Positions 44,321-55,216 of a stretch of 64,000 nt of DNA are shown here, piece by piece (position 1 is the first letter of the stretch; the number at the start of each line of letters is the position of its first letter). The stretch lies in the NCBI RefSeq assembly GCF_023231945.1, contig NZ_JAJLJH010000010.1, positions 62,001 to 126,000 on the forward strand. The letters are read 5' to 3'. The DNA comes from Scleromatobacter humisilvae. GTDB taxonomy: Bacteria; Pseudomonadota; Gammaproteobacteria; Burkholderiales; Burkholderiaceae_C. Below the pieces are notes generated by a model. The model was not told the DNA's origin. It saw only the letters and a program-made list of their open reading frames with translations, and searched no databases. The position numbers were made by a program, and so were the translations under genes.

Positions 44321-45205
44321 TTAAACCGCAGCCGCACCGCTGACGATCTCACTCAATTCCTTGGTGATCGCCGCCTGACGCGTCTTGTTGTAGATCAGCT
44401 TGAGCTCGCCGATGAGGTTGCCCGCGTTGTCGGTGGCCGCCTTCATGGCCACCATCCGCGCGGCCTGCTCCGACGCCATGTTCTCGGCCACGCCCTGGTA
44501 GACGAGGGCCTCGATGTAGCGCTTGAGCAGCTCGTCGATCACCACCGAGGCGTCCGGTTCGTAGATGTAGTCCCACGCGTAGCCGCCCTTGTCGGTCGAC
44601 GCGCCGGACTGGATCCCTTCGGACGACAGCGGCAGCAGCGGCACGATCATCGGTTCCTGCTTCATCGTGTTGATGAAGCGGGTGTAGCAGAGGTGCACCG
44701 CGTCGAGCTTGCCTTCGATGAACTGCTCGAGCATCACCTTGACGGGGCCGATCAACTTGTCCAGCTGCGGGGCGTCGCCCAGATGCGTGGCGTGGCTGAC
44801 GACCTGCGCGCCGGAGCGGTTCAGGAAGCCGAAGCCCTTGTTGCCGATCGCCACCGCGCTGACCTTGCCGCCGGCGGCCTGCACGTCACGCATCTTCAGC
44901 GTGAGGGCGCGCAGGATGTTGGTGTTCATGCCGCCGCACAGGCCCTTGTCGGTCGTGATCACGATGAAGCCGACGTTGCCGCCCGCCTTCGTGATCTCGC
45001 GCATGTAGGGCGAACGGTATTCCGGATTCGCCTTCGCCAGGTTGGCCGTGATGCCGGCGATGCGTTCCGCGTAAGGCCGGGCCGCGCGCATGCGGTCCTG
45101 CGCCTTGCGCATCTTGGACGCGGCGACCATTTCCATCGCCTTCGTGATCTTGCGGGTGTTCTCCACCGACTTGATCTTGCCGCGTATTTCCTTTCCTACC
45201 GCCAT
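44321..45205 (-). CDS. atpG: ATP synthase F1 subunit gamma
   Basis: The 294-residue central stalk protein has the conserved N-terminal helix ([21 protein letters not shown]) and the C-terminal helix with the typical [20 protein letters not shown] and [32 protein letters not shown] is the family motif near residue 90. AAAGGAG precedes the ATG. Confidence 0.97.
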   Translation of the reverse strand: MAVGKEIRGKIKSVENTRKITKAMEMVAASKMRKAQDRMRAARPYAERIAGITANLAKANPEYRSPYMREITKAGGNVGFIVITTDKGLCGGMNTNILRALTLKMRDVQAAGGKVSAVAIGNKGFGFLNRSGAQVVSHATHLGDAPQLDKLIGPVKVMLEQFIEGKLDAVHLCYTRFINTMKQEPMIVPLLPLSSEGIQSGASTDKGGYAWDYIYEPDASVVIDELLKRYIEALVYQGVAENMASEQAARMVAMKAATDNAGNLIGELKLIYNKTRQAAITKELSEIVSGAAAV

Positions 45206-45239
45206 GACGGTTCTCCTTTAAGAGGGTCGTGGAGGGGAA

Positions 45240-46850
<1,611 letters not shown>

Positions 46851-46923
46851 GACTTAGCTCCCAAAGGTGAGGCCGCAAGGCCGCCTGGGTTGAAGGGCGA
46901 TTCTGTTCGAGCGGGCCGGCTCT

Positions 46924-47457
46924 TTAGTGGGTCAGCGCGACGCGCATCTGCTCGAGGCGGGCGACGACGGAGGTGTCGAGCACCTCGTCGCCCACCGTCA
47001 CGCGCACGCCGCCGATCAGCGAGGAGTCGACCGTGACCGACGTCTTGAGCTGGCGGCCGAAGCGCTTCTCGAGCAGCTTGGCAAGGTCGGCCTGCTGCGT
47101 CGCGTCGAGCGGGAACGCGCTGACGATATGCGCATCGGCCACGCCGCCGCGGTCGTTGACCAGCTGGCGGAACTGCGAGGCGATCTCGGGCAGCACGGAC
47201 AGGCGGCCGTTGTCGACGACGACGTCCAGCAGGTTCTTCAGCTTCGGGCTGAGGTCCGAGCCGGCGATGCCGGACACGAGGCTGATGACCTGTTCGTCGG
47301 TGACCTTGGGGTCGCCGGCGAACTGGCGCAGGCCGGCGTCGCCGGCGATGCCGGCGAGCGCGTCCAGCTGTGCCACGAGCTGCGCGCCGTCGGCGGCAGT
47401 ACTCGACTGGAACAGCGCCGCGGCGTAGGGCCGCGCGATGGTGGAGGGCTCGGCCAT
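46924..47457 (-). CDS. atpH: ATP synthase F1 subunit delta
   Basis: The 177-residue product has the N-terminal helical domain (ARPYAAALFQSSTAADG, QLDALAGIAGDAGLRQF) and the C-terminal domain ending in TVDSSLIGGVRVTVGDEVLD, the family signature. It links F1 to the b stalk. It begins 4 bp after atpF. Confidence 0.96.
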   Translation of the reverse strand: MAEPSTIARPYAAALFQSSTAADGAQLVAQLDALAGIAGDAGLRQFAGDPKVTDEQVISLVSGIAGSDLSPKLKNLLDVVVDNGRLSVLPEIASQFRQLVNDRGGVADAHIVSAFPLDATQQADLAKLLEKRFGRQLKTSVTVDSSLIGGVRVTVGDEVLDTSVVARLEQMRVALTH

Positions 47458-47461
47458 GGTC

Positions 47462-47932
47462 TTACAGCTCGGTCTGCAGGCGGTTCAGCAGCTCGGCGTG
47501 GACGGCCGGGCTCACTTCGCGGCGCAGGATCTGCTCGGCGCCCTTGACGGCAAGAGCGGCGACCTGGTCGCGCAGGGCGTCGCGCGCCTTGGCGGACTCC
47601 TGCTGCGCCTCGGCTTGCGCCTGGGCGACGATCTTGGCGGCTTCGTCGGACGCCTTGGTCTTGGCTTCCTCGACGATCTGCAGCGCCAGGCGTTCGGCAG
47701 CGGCAAGACGCTGGGCAGCGTCGTTGCGCGCGGCGCCGAGCTCGGCCTCGATGCGCTTGTTGGCGCTGGCGAGTTCGCTGCGGGCCTTGTCGGCAGCCGA
47801 CAGGCCTTCGGCGACCTTGCGCGCGCGCTCGTCCAGGGCGGCCGCGATGGGCGGCCAGATGTATTTCATCGTCACCCCGACCAAAATCAGGAGAACGATG
47901 ATCTGGATGATCAGGGTTGCGGTGATGCTCAC
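47462..47932 (-). CDS. atpF: ATP synthase Fo subunit b
   Basis: The 156-residue product has one N-terminal membrane segment (TATLIIQIIVLLILVGVTMKY) followed by the long charged helix of the peripheral stalk (ALDERARKVAEGLSAADKAR and onward, Ala/Lys/Glu-rich). Typical length for b. It is 88 bp after atpE. Confidence 0.96.
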   Translation of the reverse strand: MSITATLIIQIIVLLILVGVTMKYIWPPIAAALDERARKVAEGLSAADKARSELASANKRIEAELGAARNDAAQRLAAAERLALQIVEEAKTKASDEAAKIVAQAQAEAQQESAKARDALRDQVAALAVKGAEQILRREVSPAVHAELLNRLQTEL

Positions 47933-48020
47933 GTTATTGCCTCGAAAGCCGTTGTCGGGAGGCGGCGCGCCGGTTCCACTTCAGCGGAAACGGTCGCGCC
48001 GGCGACTCGGTGCCTGGCGA

Positions 48021-48347
<327 letters not shown>

Positions 48348-48375
48348 TCACCGGCGTGCCGGTGGCGCGCGGTTT

Positions 48376-49239
48376 TCAGTGCGAGTCGTGGGCTTGTCCG
48401 ATGTAGACCAGGGTCAACATCATGAACACGAAGGCCTGCAGCGTGATGATCAGGATGTGGAAGATGGCCCACACGCTACCGGCGAAGATGTGCAGCAGGG
48501 CCAGGCCGAAGCCGCCCGCCGTGAACGTGAACGCGCCGCCCAGCAAGGCGATCAGCAGGAAGATCAGTTCGCCGGCGTACATGTTGCCGTACAGCCGCAT
48601 GCCGTGCGAGACGGTCTTGGCGACGAACTCGATCATCTGCATCGCGAAGTTGACGACGCCCAGCAGCACGGCCGCGATCGGGTTCTTGCTGGTGCCGAAC
48701 GGCGCGACGACCAGTTCGTGCGCCCAGCCGCCCGCGCCCTTGACCTTGACGTTGTAGTACAGGCAGATCAGCAGGACGGCGACGGACATGCCCATCGTCA
48801 CCGAGATGTCGGCGGTCGGCACGACGCGCAGGTGCGCCTCGGGGTTGCCGGACGCGTGCTGGAACAGGAACGGCAGCAGGTCGACCGGCAGCAGATCCAT
48901 CGCGTTGAGCAGGAAGATCCAGACGAACACGGTCAGCGCGAGCGGGGCGACCATCTTGCGGCTGTGCGCGTTGTGCACGATCGCCTTGGCCTGGTTGTCG
49001 ACCATCTCGATCAGGAATTCCATGGCCGCCTGGAAGCGGCCCGGCACGCCCGATGTGACGCGGCGCGCGCAGAGCAGGCCGATCACCAGGAACACGAGAC
49101 CCAGCAGCGACGAGAAGAACACCGAGTCCCAGTGCACGACGTGGAAGTCCACGGGCGCGGCCGTCTCGATGTTCGACAGGTGGGTCAGGTGGTGATGGAT
49201 GTATTCACCGGAGGTCGGTGCTTGCTCTTCTGCGGCCAT
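48376..49239 (-). CDS. atpB: ATP synthase Fo subunit a
   Basis: The 287-residue product has five or six membrane segments. The essential Arg lies in AKTVSHGMRLYGNMYAGELI, and FVAKTVSHGMRL is the family motif. VDLLPFLFQHASGNPEAHLRV is a periplasmic loop. It forms the proton half-channels with the c-ring. It starts 26 bp after atpI. Confidence 0.96.
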   Translation of the reverse strand: MAAEEQAPTSGEYIHHHLTHLSNIETAAPVDFHVVHWDSVFFSSLLGLVFLVIGLLCARRVTSGVPGRFQAAMEFLIEMVDNQAKAIVHNAHSRKMVAPLALTVFVWIFLLNAMDLLPVDLLPFLFQHASGNPEAHLRVVPTADISVTMGMSVAVLLICLYYNVKVKGAGGWAHELVVAPFGTSKNPIAAVLLGVVNFAMQMIEFVAKTVSHGMRLYGNMYAGELIFLLIALLGGAFTFTAGGFGLALLHIFAGSVWAIFHILIITLQAFVFMMLTLVYIGQAHDSH

Positions 49240-49265
49240 GTGGTCGTAGCTTTCCGATCAGTTCT

Positions 49266-49784
49266 TCAACGCGAGCGCCACGCGAGCGCCACCCAATACA
49301 CAGTCAGACACCCGGCCAGCGCGACCAGCAGTGCCGGCCACACCACCGGGTGCAGCACTCGCGCGGCGCTGACGAGCATCGCCACCGAGCAAACAATCTT
49401 CGCCGATTCCCAACCCAGCAGACCCAGCGCGGTGGCCAGCGGCGACTTGCTGTCCGCCATCCGCGTCGCCCCGCGCGCCATCAGCGCACCGGGGATGATC
49501 GCGGTAGCGGCACCGAACAGCGCCGACCACAACGCAGGCAATCCGAACATCAGCCCGACCAGCAGCGAAATGACCGCGCCGGCCTCGGCCTGCACCAGCA
49601 CCACCCGCCACGGAGACGGCGCGCTCCGCTGATCGCGGAACGCTTCGGCCTCCGTTGCCGACAAGCGGCGCGGCAGCGGATCCTCGTCGTCCCAGTTCGC
49701 GGCATTCAACCCCGGCCGTCCGGCGACAGGGCCGGGATGCTCGACGGGATTTTCTTGCCGCGGTGTGGAACTCGGAGAACTCAT
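49266..49784 (-). CDS. atpI: ATP synthase subunit I-like protein
   Basis: The 172-residue product has an acidic N-terminal region (NAANWDDEDPLPRRL, ATEAEAFRDQRSA) and four membrane segments (about 75-165), with AEAGAVISLLVGLMFG and the AtpI/YhaL-type RGATRMADSKSPLATALG loop. AtpI assists c-ring assembly and is usually the first gene of the operon, as here. The start MSSPSSTPRQENP is chosen as the nearest ATG; further open codons exist upstream. Confidence 0.88.
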   Translation of the reverse strand: MSSPSSTPRQENPVEHPGPVAGRPGLNAANWDDEDPLPRRLSATEAEAFRDQRSAPSPWRVVLVQAEAGAVISLLVGLMFGLPALWSALFGAATAIIPGALMARGATRMADSKSPLATALGLLGWESAKIVCSVAMLVSAARVLHPVVWPALLVALAGCLTVYWVALAWRSR

Positions 49785-50040
49785 GGGTGTCGGACGAGGG
49801 TTGCGTTCACGGATCGTTTCAGGAACGTGGCCCTCGACACGGTGCCCAGCGGATTGCCCCCGACTCATTTTTCAATTCACCGGGAAAAAACCTGCTTTTG
49901 TTGAACTAAGCCTGTCGATTCTAACCCGAAAGGGTGCGCCAAATCTAGCCCGGTGCACCACGCACCTGGACGGCTCACGCCAGTCTTGATGCATCGCAAA
50001 CCGGCGCACGAAGGGTCTTGACGGCGACGTCGATGCGCGT
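49785..50040 (-). promoter_or_regulatory. Leader and promoter region of the atp operon
   Basis: This 256-bp gap between atpI and the upstream cytochrome b561 gene has no gene-like frame. Reading the minus strand, TAGAAT (49923-49918) is a possible -10, but no good -35 lies 17 bp upstream. It includes AT-richer stretches such as the AAAAAA run near 49885. The operon promoter is expected here but is not pinpointed. Confidence 0.4.
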
Positions 50041-50712
50041 TCAGCCGACCCAGCGCAGCATCGCCCACACGCCGGCGACCGCCGCGAGCCAGAGGGCCAG
50101 CGCGAGCCCGCGCGAGGCGGCGTCGTCGCGACTCGCGGGCGTCGCCGGCGGCAGCGGCTTGTCGCCGCTCCACATCGCGCGCAGCAAGGGCTCGCGCTTG
50201 CGCCACGCGTACCAGGCGATCGCGAGCACGTGCAACGCGATCAGCGCCAGGATCAGGTCGGCGCCCCAACCCGCGTGCCAATGGCTCGCGCGCTTCACCA
50301 GCCGCGCCCCGACGTGCGCGTTGAGGGGCCCCGTGGTGTCGACGTCGTCGTCGGCGACCAGTCCGGTCGCGACCTGCAGCGTGAGCAGCAGGAGAAAGGC
50401 CCAGACCGACAGCGCGCCCAGCGCGTTGTGCCCGATGCGCTCGTCGGCGCTCGCACGCCCGCGCAGCGCGCGCGCGAGACGCGATGGCGTGGGCAGGAAG
50501 TTCGTGAAGCGCGACCAGCGTCCGCCGGCCAGGCCCCAGGCCCAGCGGAACGCCAGCAGGCTCAGCACCGCCTCGCCGCAGCGCAGGTGCCAGGCCATCC
50601 AGTCGCCGCCGACCTCGGCGGTGACGATGGCTGCCGTGACCAGAACGGCCAGCAGCACATGGAAGACGCGCGTGGGCAGGTCCCAGACGCGCACGGCAAC
50701 GGAGTCGTTCAA
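50041..50712 (-). CDS. Cytochrome b561-type membrane protein
   Basis: The 223-residue product has four membrane helices with the conserved His residues for haem: VRVWDLPTRVFHVLL (helix 1), WMAWHLRCGEAVLSLLAFRW, IGHNALGALSVWAFLLLL and ILALIALHVLAIAWYAWRK. This is the Ni/Fe-hydrogenase-b/cytochrome b561-like family found with periplasmic c-type cytochromes. TTG at 50712 is taken as the start because homologues begin just before VWDLPTR; GTG at 50694 is an alternative. It diverges from a cytochrome c' gene, suggesting a shared electron-transfer role. Confidence 0.85.
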   Translation of the reverse strand: MNDSVAVRVWDLPTRVFHVLLAVLVTAAIVTAEVGGDWMAWHLRCGEAVLSLLAFRWAWGLAGGRWSRFTNFLPTPSRLARALRGRASADERIGHNALGALSVWAFLLLLTLQVATGLVADDDVDTTGPLNAHVGARLVKRASHWHAGWGADLILALIALHVLAIAWYAWRKREPLLRAMWSGDKPLPPATPASRDDAASRGLALALWLAAVAGVWAMLRWVG

Positions 50713-50841
50713 GGCGGGGTCGTCGAGGTGAGCAAGGCCGCAACGATACGCCTGCCGCGCATCCGGACTTGAGGGAACTTCGTACACTGCGCGACAGCCC
50801 GGGTGGCACCTGCCCGGGCCGAACCCACCGTGAGAACACCG

Positions 50842-51297
50842 ATGAGACTCTGCTCGCTCGCCGCCCTCGTGGCCGCCGCGTTGCTGTGCTGCGGCCCCGC
50901 CGCCGCGCAATTCAAGAACGCGGACGCCGCGATCGAATACCGCCAGGGCGCGCTGACCGTGATGGACAACCATTACGACCGCATCGGCGCGATGGTCAAG
51001 GGCAAGGTGCCGTTCGACGCGCACGTCGCGCAGGTCAACGCCGATCTCGTCGTCACGCTGGCCAGGCTGCCGTGGAGCGCCTTCGTCGAAGGCAGCGACA
51101 AGGGCGACACCAACGCCAAGCCCGAGGTCTGGTCGCAGCCCGACAAGTTCAAGGCCGCGGCGCAGCGGCTGCAGGACGCCACCGTCAAGCTGGCCGAGGC
51201 TGCCAAGACCGGCAACCCCGACGCGCTGAAGACCGCGTTCGGTGCGACGTCGGACGCCTGCAGGTCCTGCCACGACGACTTCCGCAAGAAGCACTGA
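50842..51297 (+). CDS. Periplasmic c-type cytochrome (c'/c556 family)
   Basis: The 151-residue product has a signal peptide (MRLCSLAALVAAALLCCGPA) and one haem-binding CRSCH at residues 140-144 close to the C-terminus, as in cytochrome c'/c556. The four-helix pattern (FKNADAAIEYRQGALTVMDN, FKAAAQRLQDATVKLAEAA) fits. It starts 128 bp from the divergent cytochrome b561 gene. Cytochromes c' bind NO or act as electron carriers; the role here is unknown. Confidence 0.9.
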   Translation: MRLCSLAALVAAALLCCGPAAAQFKNADAAIEYRQGALTVMDNHYDRIGAMVKGKVPFDAHVAQVNADLVVTLARLPWSAFVEGSDKGDTNAKPEVWSQPDKFKAAAQRLQDATVKLAEAAKTGNPDALKTAFGATSDACRSCHDDFRKKH

Positions 51298-51304
51298 TCA
51301 CCCC

Positions 51305-52210
51305 ATGCCGCACGCCTCCACGATCGTCACCGCCGCCGGCGGCCCCACCCTGTCGCGCATCGTCGCCGGCGCCTGGCGTATGGGCGACTGGAACTTCGGC
51401 GTCGACGAACGCGTGCGCTGGATCGAGGGCTGTCTCGACCTGGGCATCACCACCTTCGACCACGCCGACATCTACGGCAACTACGGCTGCGAGGCCCTGT
51501 TCGGCGAGGCGCTCGCGGCCGCGCCGCAGCTGCGCGATCGCATGCAGATCGTCACCAAGTGCGGCATCCGCATGGTCTCGTCCGCGCGGCCCGAACATCG
51601 CCTCGGCCACTACGACACCTCGGCCGCGCACGTCGAGCGCTCGGTCGACAACTCGCTGGCCGCGCTGCGCACCGACCGCCTCGACGTGCTGCTGATCCAT
51701 CGCCCCGACACGCTGATGGACGCCGACGCACTCGCCGAGTGCTTCGGCCGGCTGCGCACCGCGGGCAAGGTGCGCCACTTCGGTGTGTCCAACTTCACGC
51801 CGTCCCAGTTCGCGCTGCTCCATCGCCGCATCGGGCTCGTCACCAACCAGATCGAGGCCTCGCCGCTGCACATCGCGCCTTTCTACGACGGCACGCTGGA
51901 CCAGGCGCAGGATCTGGGCGTCGCGCCGATGATCTGGTCGGCGCTGGCCGGCGGCCGGCTGTTCACGGGCAACGATGTGGACGCGCAGCGCGTGCGCGCC
52001 GTGCTGGAGCGCATCGCGCACGAACGCGGCCTCTCCGTGACGACGCTGGTCTACGCCTGGCTGCTGCGCCACCCCGCGCGCCTGATCCCGCTGACGGGCT
52101 CGCGCCGGCTCGACGCGATGCGCGAGGCGGTGGCGGCGCTGGACGTCGAGATCGACGCGCAGGCCTGGTACGAGATCTGGGTCGCAGGCAACGGCGCACC
52201 GTGTCCGTGA
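51305..52210 (+). CDS. ydhF: Aldo/keto reductase, YdhF type
   Basis: The 301-residue product is close in wording to E. coli YdhF: LDLGITTFDHADIYGNYGCE (catalytic Asp and Tyr), IVTKCGIRM (catalytic Lys), LDVLLIHRPDTLMDADALA (catalytic His) and KVRHFGVSNFTPSQFALL, ending with IPLTGSRRLDAMREAV for NADP(H) binding. The substrate is unknown. It begins 7 bp after the cytochrome c' gene and may be co-transcribed with it. A dispersed repeat starts right after the stop. Confidence 0.88.
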   Translation: MPHASTIVTAAGGPTLSRIVAGAWRMGDWNFGVDERVRWIEGCLDLGITTFDHADIYGNYGCEALFGEALAAAPQLRDRMQIVTKCGIRMVSSARPEHRLGHYDTSAAHVERSVDNSLAALRTDRLDVLLIHRPDTLMDADALAECFGRLRTAGKVRHFGVSNFTPSQFALLHRRIGLVTNQIEASPLHIAPFYDGTLDQAQDLGVAPMIWSALAGGRLFTGNDVDAQRVRAVLERIAHERGLSVTTLVYAWLLRHPARLIPLTGSRRLDAMREAVAALDVEIDAQAWYEIWVAGNGAPCP

Positions 52211-52249
52211 GCCCCCACGGTCGCTAGCGCTCCCTGCCCCCCGAGGGGG
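52211..52249 (+). repeat. Short dispersed repeat, permuted relative to the copy at 34182
   Basis: GCCCCCACG, then GTCGCT-agcg-CTCCCT, then GCCCCCCGAGGGGG. The outer blocks equal those at 34182-34220, but the inner hexamers are in swapped order. It directly follows the aldo/keto reductase stop codon. The remaining ~100 bp to the AlaX stop shows nothing recognisable. Confidence 0.8.
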
Positions 52250-52348
52250 CCGCCCGCGAGCGGCCCGGCGGAGCCGGATCCGCCGCTCCCTTGAACTTCA
52301 GGCGAACCGTTCGAGCGGCAGCGCCGGAAGAGCCGCAGTGTCCACGAC

Positions 52349-53074
52349 TCAGTCCTCGATGGAGCCTTTGAACGCCAGCACGACGCGCCGCGTCGACGCC
52401 GATTTCTTCTCGATCTTCTTCACGATCAACGCGCCGATCTCCGACGTGTTCGAGACATGCGTGCCGCCGCAGGGCTGCAGGTCGACGCCGTCGATCTCGA
52501 GCAGGCGTACGCGCCCGGTGCCGCGCGGCGGCTGCACGCTCATGCTGCGCACCAGGCCGGGGTTGGCGTCGAGCTCGGCGTCGCTGATCCAGCGGTGCGA
52601 GACCGGATGGGCCTCGGCGACGAGGCGGGCCAGCCCGGCCTCGAGCGCTTCCTTGTCGAGCGGGTCGGTCATGTGGAAGTCGAGCCGCGCGTACTCCGCG
52701 GTGATCGAGCAGCCGTCCACGGGATGCGGCACCAGCGCGCACAGCAGGTGCGTGGCCGTGTGGAAACGCCTGTGGGCGCGACGTCGCTCGACGTCGATGC
52801 GGGCGCGCACGCCCGCGCCGGCCGCGAGCGCCGCGCGATCGTCTGCGTTCGCGAGCACGTGCACGATCTCGCCCGGCTGCTCGCCCTTGCGCGTGTCGGC
52901 GATCGCGACGACGCGGCCGTCGGCCAGCACCAGCTCGCCGCGATCGCCGGCCTGGCCGCCGCCGTGCGGATAAAAGACGGTGCGATCGAGTTGCACGCCG
53001 CGTTCGTCGACGTGCGTGACGACCGCGTCGCACTCGGTGAGCGTGGCGTCCTCGCGAAACAGTTCCTCGGTCAT
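52349..53074 (-). CDS. alaX: Alanyl-tRNA editing protein AlaX
   Basis: The 241-residue product is a free-standing editing domain related to the AlaRS C-terminal half. Zinc ligands are visible in FHTATHLLCAL and in PCGGTHVSNTSEIG, and the N-terminal barrel has FYPHGGGQAGDRGELVL. Such proteins deacylate Ser-tRNA(Ala) and sometimes Gly-tRNA(Ala). The size fits AlaX-M. It begins 23 bp after the PhzF stop, last in a minus-strand run of four genes. Confidence 0.92.
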   Translation of the reverse strand: MTEELFREDATLTECDAVVTHVDERGVQLDRTVFYPHGGGQAGDRGELVLADGRVVAIADTRKGEQPGEIVHVLANADDRAALAAGAGVRARIDVERRRAHRRFHTATHLLCALVPHPVDGCSITAEYARLDFHMTDPLDKEALEAGLARLVAEAHPVSHRWISDAELDANPGLVRSMSVQPPRGTGRVRLLEIDGVDLQPCGGTHVSNTSEIGALIVKKIEKKSASTRRVVLAFKGSIED

Positions 53075-53097
53075 CGCGGCCTCTTCTTCGGGTCAGT

Positions 53098-53943
53098 TCA
53101 CAACATCACGGTGCCGGCGATGCATGGCGCCACGTCGCCGCCGATCCAGGTGCCCTGGTCGTCGCGCTGCACGTGGATGCGGCCCGCGCGGCCCATCGCC
53201 GTGCCCTGCGCGGCGACGTAGCGCACCGGCGCGCGGCCACTGTCGATCAGCCAGCGCGCGACGTTGGCGTTGAGGCTGCCGGTGACCGGATCCTCGTTGA
53301 TGCCGATGGCCGCGGCGAAGAAGCGCACCTCGAAGTCGGCCTCGCCGCCGGCCGGGTGCGGCGCGACGACGCCGACCTTGCCCAGCCCCTTCAGCGCCGC
53401 GTGGTCGGGCTTGAGCGCCAGCACGGTGGCGGCGCTGTCCACGAGCAGGACCAGCTGCGGGAAGCCGTTGGACAGCCACGCCGCGTCGCGCACCCGCGCC
53501 GGCTCGAGGCCCAGCGCGGCGTAGACGCGGTGCAGCAGCTCGGCGTCCGCCCGCTCGACGCTGGTGGGGGGCGCGGCGAACGCGAGGCGCGCGCCGCGGC
53601 GCAGCGGCACCAGGCCGATCTCGCACTCCTGCACGATGGTGTCGGCATGCCGGGGCGTGCCGCCCGCGGCGAGCCAGACGTGGCACGAGCCCAGCGTCGG
53701 ATGGCCCGCGAACGGCAGCTCGCCGCCGGGCGTGAAGATGCGCACGCGGTAGTCGGCTTCCGGGTTCGTGGGCGGCAGCAGGAAGGTCGTCTCGGACAGG
53801 TTCGTCCAGCGCGCGAACGCCTGCATGCGCTCGATCGACAGGCCGCCGCCGTCATGCACGACGGCGAGCGGGTTGCCCAGCAGCGGCGTCGCGGTGAAGA
53901 CGTCGACCTGGCTGAAATCGCGTTGGCGCGGCGCGTCGCTCAT
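53098..53943 (-). CDS. PhzF family isomerase/epimerase-like protein
   Basis: The 281-residue product has the diaminopimelate-epimerase-like duplicated fold: QVDVFTATPLLGNPLAVV at the start, LSETTFLLPP (the Glu is the catalytic residue in PhzF), RIFTPGGELPFAGHPTLGSCH and DPVTGSLNANVARWL. PhzF proteins isomerise dihydro-hydroxyanthranilate in phenazine producers; no phenazine genes are here, so the substrate is unknown. It lies 19 bp after the aminotransferase gene. Confidence 0.9.
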   Translation of the reverse strand: MSDAPRQRDFSQVDVFTATPLLGNPLAVVHDGGGLSIERMQAFARWTNLSETTFLLPPTNPEADYRVRIFTPGGELPFAGHPTLGSCHVWLAAGGTPRHADTIVQECEIGLVPLRRGARLAFAAPPTSVERADAELLHRVYAALGLEPARVRDAAWLSNGFPQLVLLVDSAATVLALKPDHAALKGLGKVGVVAPHPAGGEADFEVRFFAAAIGINEDPVTGSLNANVARWLIDSGRAPVRYVAAQGTAMGRAGRIHVQRDDQGTWIGGDVAPCIAGTVML

Positions 53944-53962
53944 GGGCAGGTTCCTTGCTGGT

Positions 53963-55180
53963 TCAGGCGTTGGTCGCCAGGTGGGCCTGGATGACGTTGC
54001 CGAGACGCTGCACGGCGTCGGCGATGTCGGCCGGAGGCAGCGTGACGAAGGACAGGCGCATTGTTCGCGTGTCCGGGTGATCGGCATAGAACGCCGCGCC
54101 CGGCACGTAGGCGACGCCGGCCTCGACCGCCTTGGGCAGCAGCGCCATCGCGTCGCAGCCCGCGGGCAGGCGCAGCCAGAAGAACATGCCGCCGCTGGGC
54201 TTCTTCCATTCGCAACCGGCCGGCATCGAGGCCTTCAGCGCCGCGTCCATCGCGTCGCGCTGCGTGCGGTAGCGGTCGCGGATCGTCGGGATGTGCTGGT
54301 CGAGGAAGCCGTTCTTGATGACCTCGTGCACCACGCGCTGGCTGAACGAGCCGGTGTGCAGGTCGGCCGCCTGCTTGGACTGCAGCAGCTTCGGGTAAAG
54401 CGTCTGCGGGCACACCATGAAGCCCAGGCGCAGGCCCGGCGCGAGCACCTTGGAGAACGAGCCGAGGTACAACGTGCCTTCGGCCCAGCGCGAGGCCAGC
54501 GGCTTGGGCGGCTCGTCGTCGTACCAGAGTTCGCCGTACGGGTTGTCTTCCACCAGCGGGATGTTGGCGCGCTGCGCGGCGGCCACGAGCGCGTCGCGGC
54601 GCGCGGCCGGGATCACGCGGCCGGTCGGGTTCTGGAAGTTCGGCAGCACATACATGAAGCGCGTGCCCTGCGGCAGCGCGCCGATGCCTTCGGGCAGCGG
54701 GCCGTCGTCGTCGCCGGCCACCGACGCGAACTTCGGCTCGTTCGGGTTGAAGGCCTGCAGCGCGCCGAGATAGGTCGGCGTCTCGACCGCCACCGTGTTG
54801 CCGGCGTCCAGCATCACCTTGCCGACGAGGTCGAGGCCCTGCTGCGAGCCGTTGGTGATCAGCACGCGGTTGGCCGGCGCGTCGACGCCCTTGGCCGCCA
54901 GCATCGCCGAGACCCAGTCGCGCAGCGGGCCGAAGCCCTCGCTGGCCGCGTACTGCAGCGCCTCGCGCGGCGTGTCGGTCAGCACCTTCATGGCCGCGTC
55001 GCGCATGGCCTCGACCGGGAAGGTGTCGGCCGACGGCAGGCCGCCGGCCAGCGAGCGCACGCCGGGCAGCTCGGTGAGCTTGAGGATCTCGCGGATGACC
55101 GACGGGTTCATGCGCTCGCAGCGCCGGGCCAGTTGCCAGGGCGAATGGGTCGAATCGGAGGAGGAGGTGGAACCGGTCAT
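53963..55180 (-). CDS. PLP-dependent aminotransferase, 2-aminoadipate-transaminase-like
   Basis: The 405-residue product is a fold-type I aminotransferase without a DNA-binding domain. PLP-binding residues are seen in ITNGSQQGLDLVGKV, the Asn/Pro of LPNFQNPTGRV, the Asp-Tyr of LVEDNPYGELWY and the Schiff-base Lys in YLGSFSKVLAPGLRLGF. The wording (RRCERMNPSVIREILKLT, QKPGVISFAGGLP-like LPGVRSLAGGLPS) is that of the LysN/ARO8-like group, which acts on 2-aminoadipate, aromatic or branched-chain amino acids. ATG 55180 has GAAGG upstream; an upstream ATG at 55201 would add 7 residues. It lies between the EamA transporter and PhzF genes. Confidence 0.92.
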   Translation of the reverse strand: MTGSTSSSDSTHSPWQLARRCERMNPSVIREILKLTELPGVRSLAGGLPSADTFPVEAMRDAAMKVLTDTPREALQYAASEGFGPLRDWVSAMLAAKGVDAPANRVLITNGSQQGLDLVGKVMLDAGNTVAVETPTYLGALQAFNPNEPKFASVAGDDDGPLPEGIGALPQGTRFMYVLPNFQNPTGRVIPAARRDALVAAAQRANIPLVEDNPYGELWYDDEPPKPLASRWAEGTLYLGSFSKVLAPGLRLGFMVCPQTLYPKLLQSKQAADLHTGSFSQRVVHEVIKNGFLDQHIPTIRDRYRTQRDAMDAALKASMPAGCEWKKPSGGMFFWLRLPAGCDAMALLPKAVEAGVAYVPGAAFYADHPDTRTMRLSFVTLPPADIADAVQRLGNVIQAHLATNA

Positions 55181-55216
55181 TGCAGGGCCTTCAGGAAACA
55201 ACGGGAGAGAACGAGA

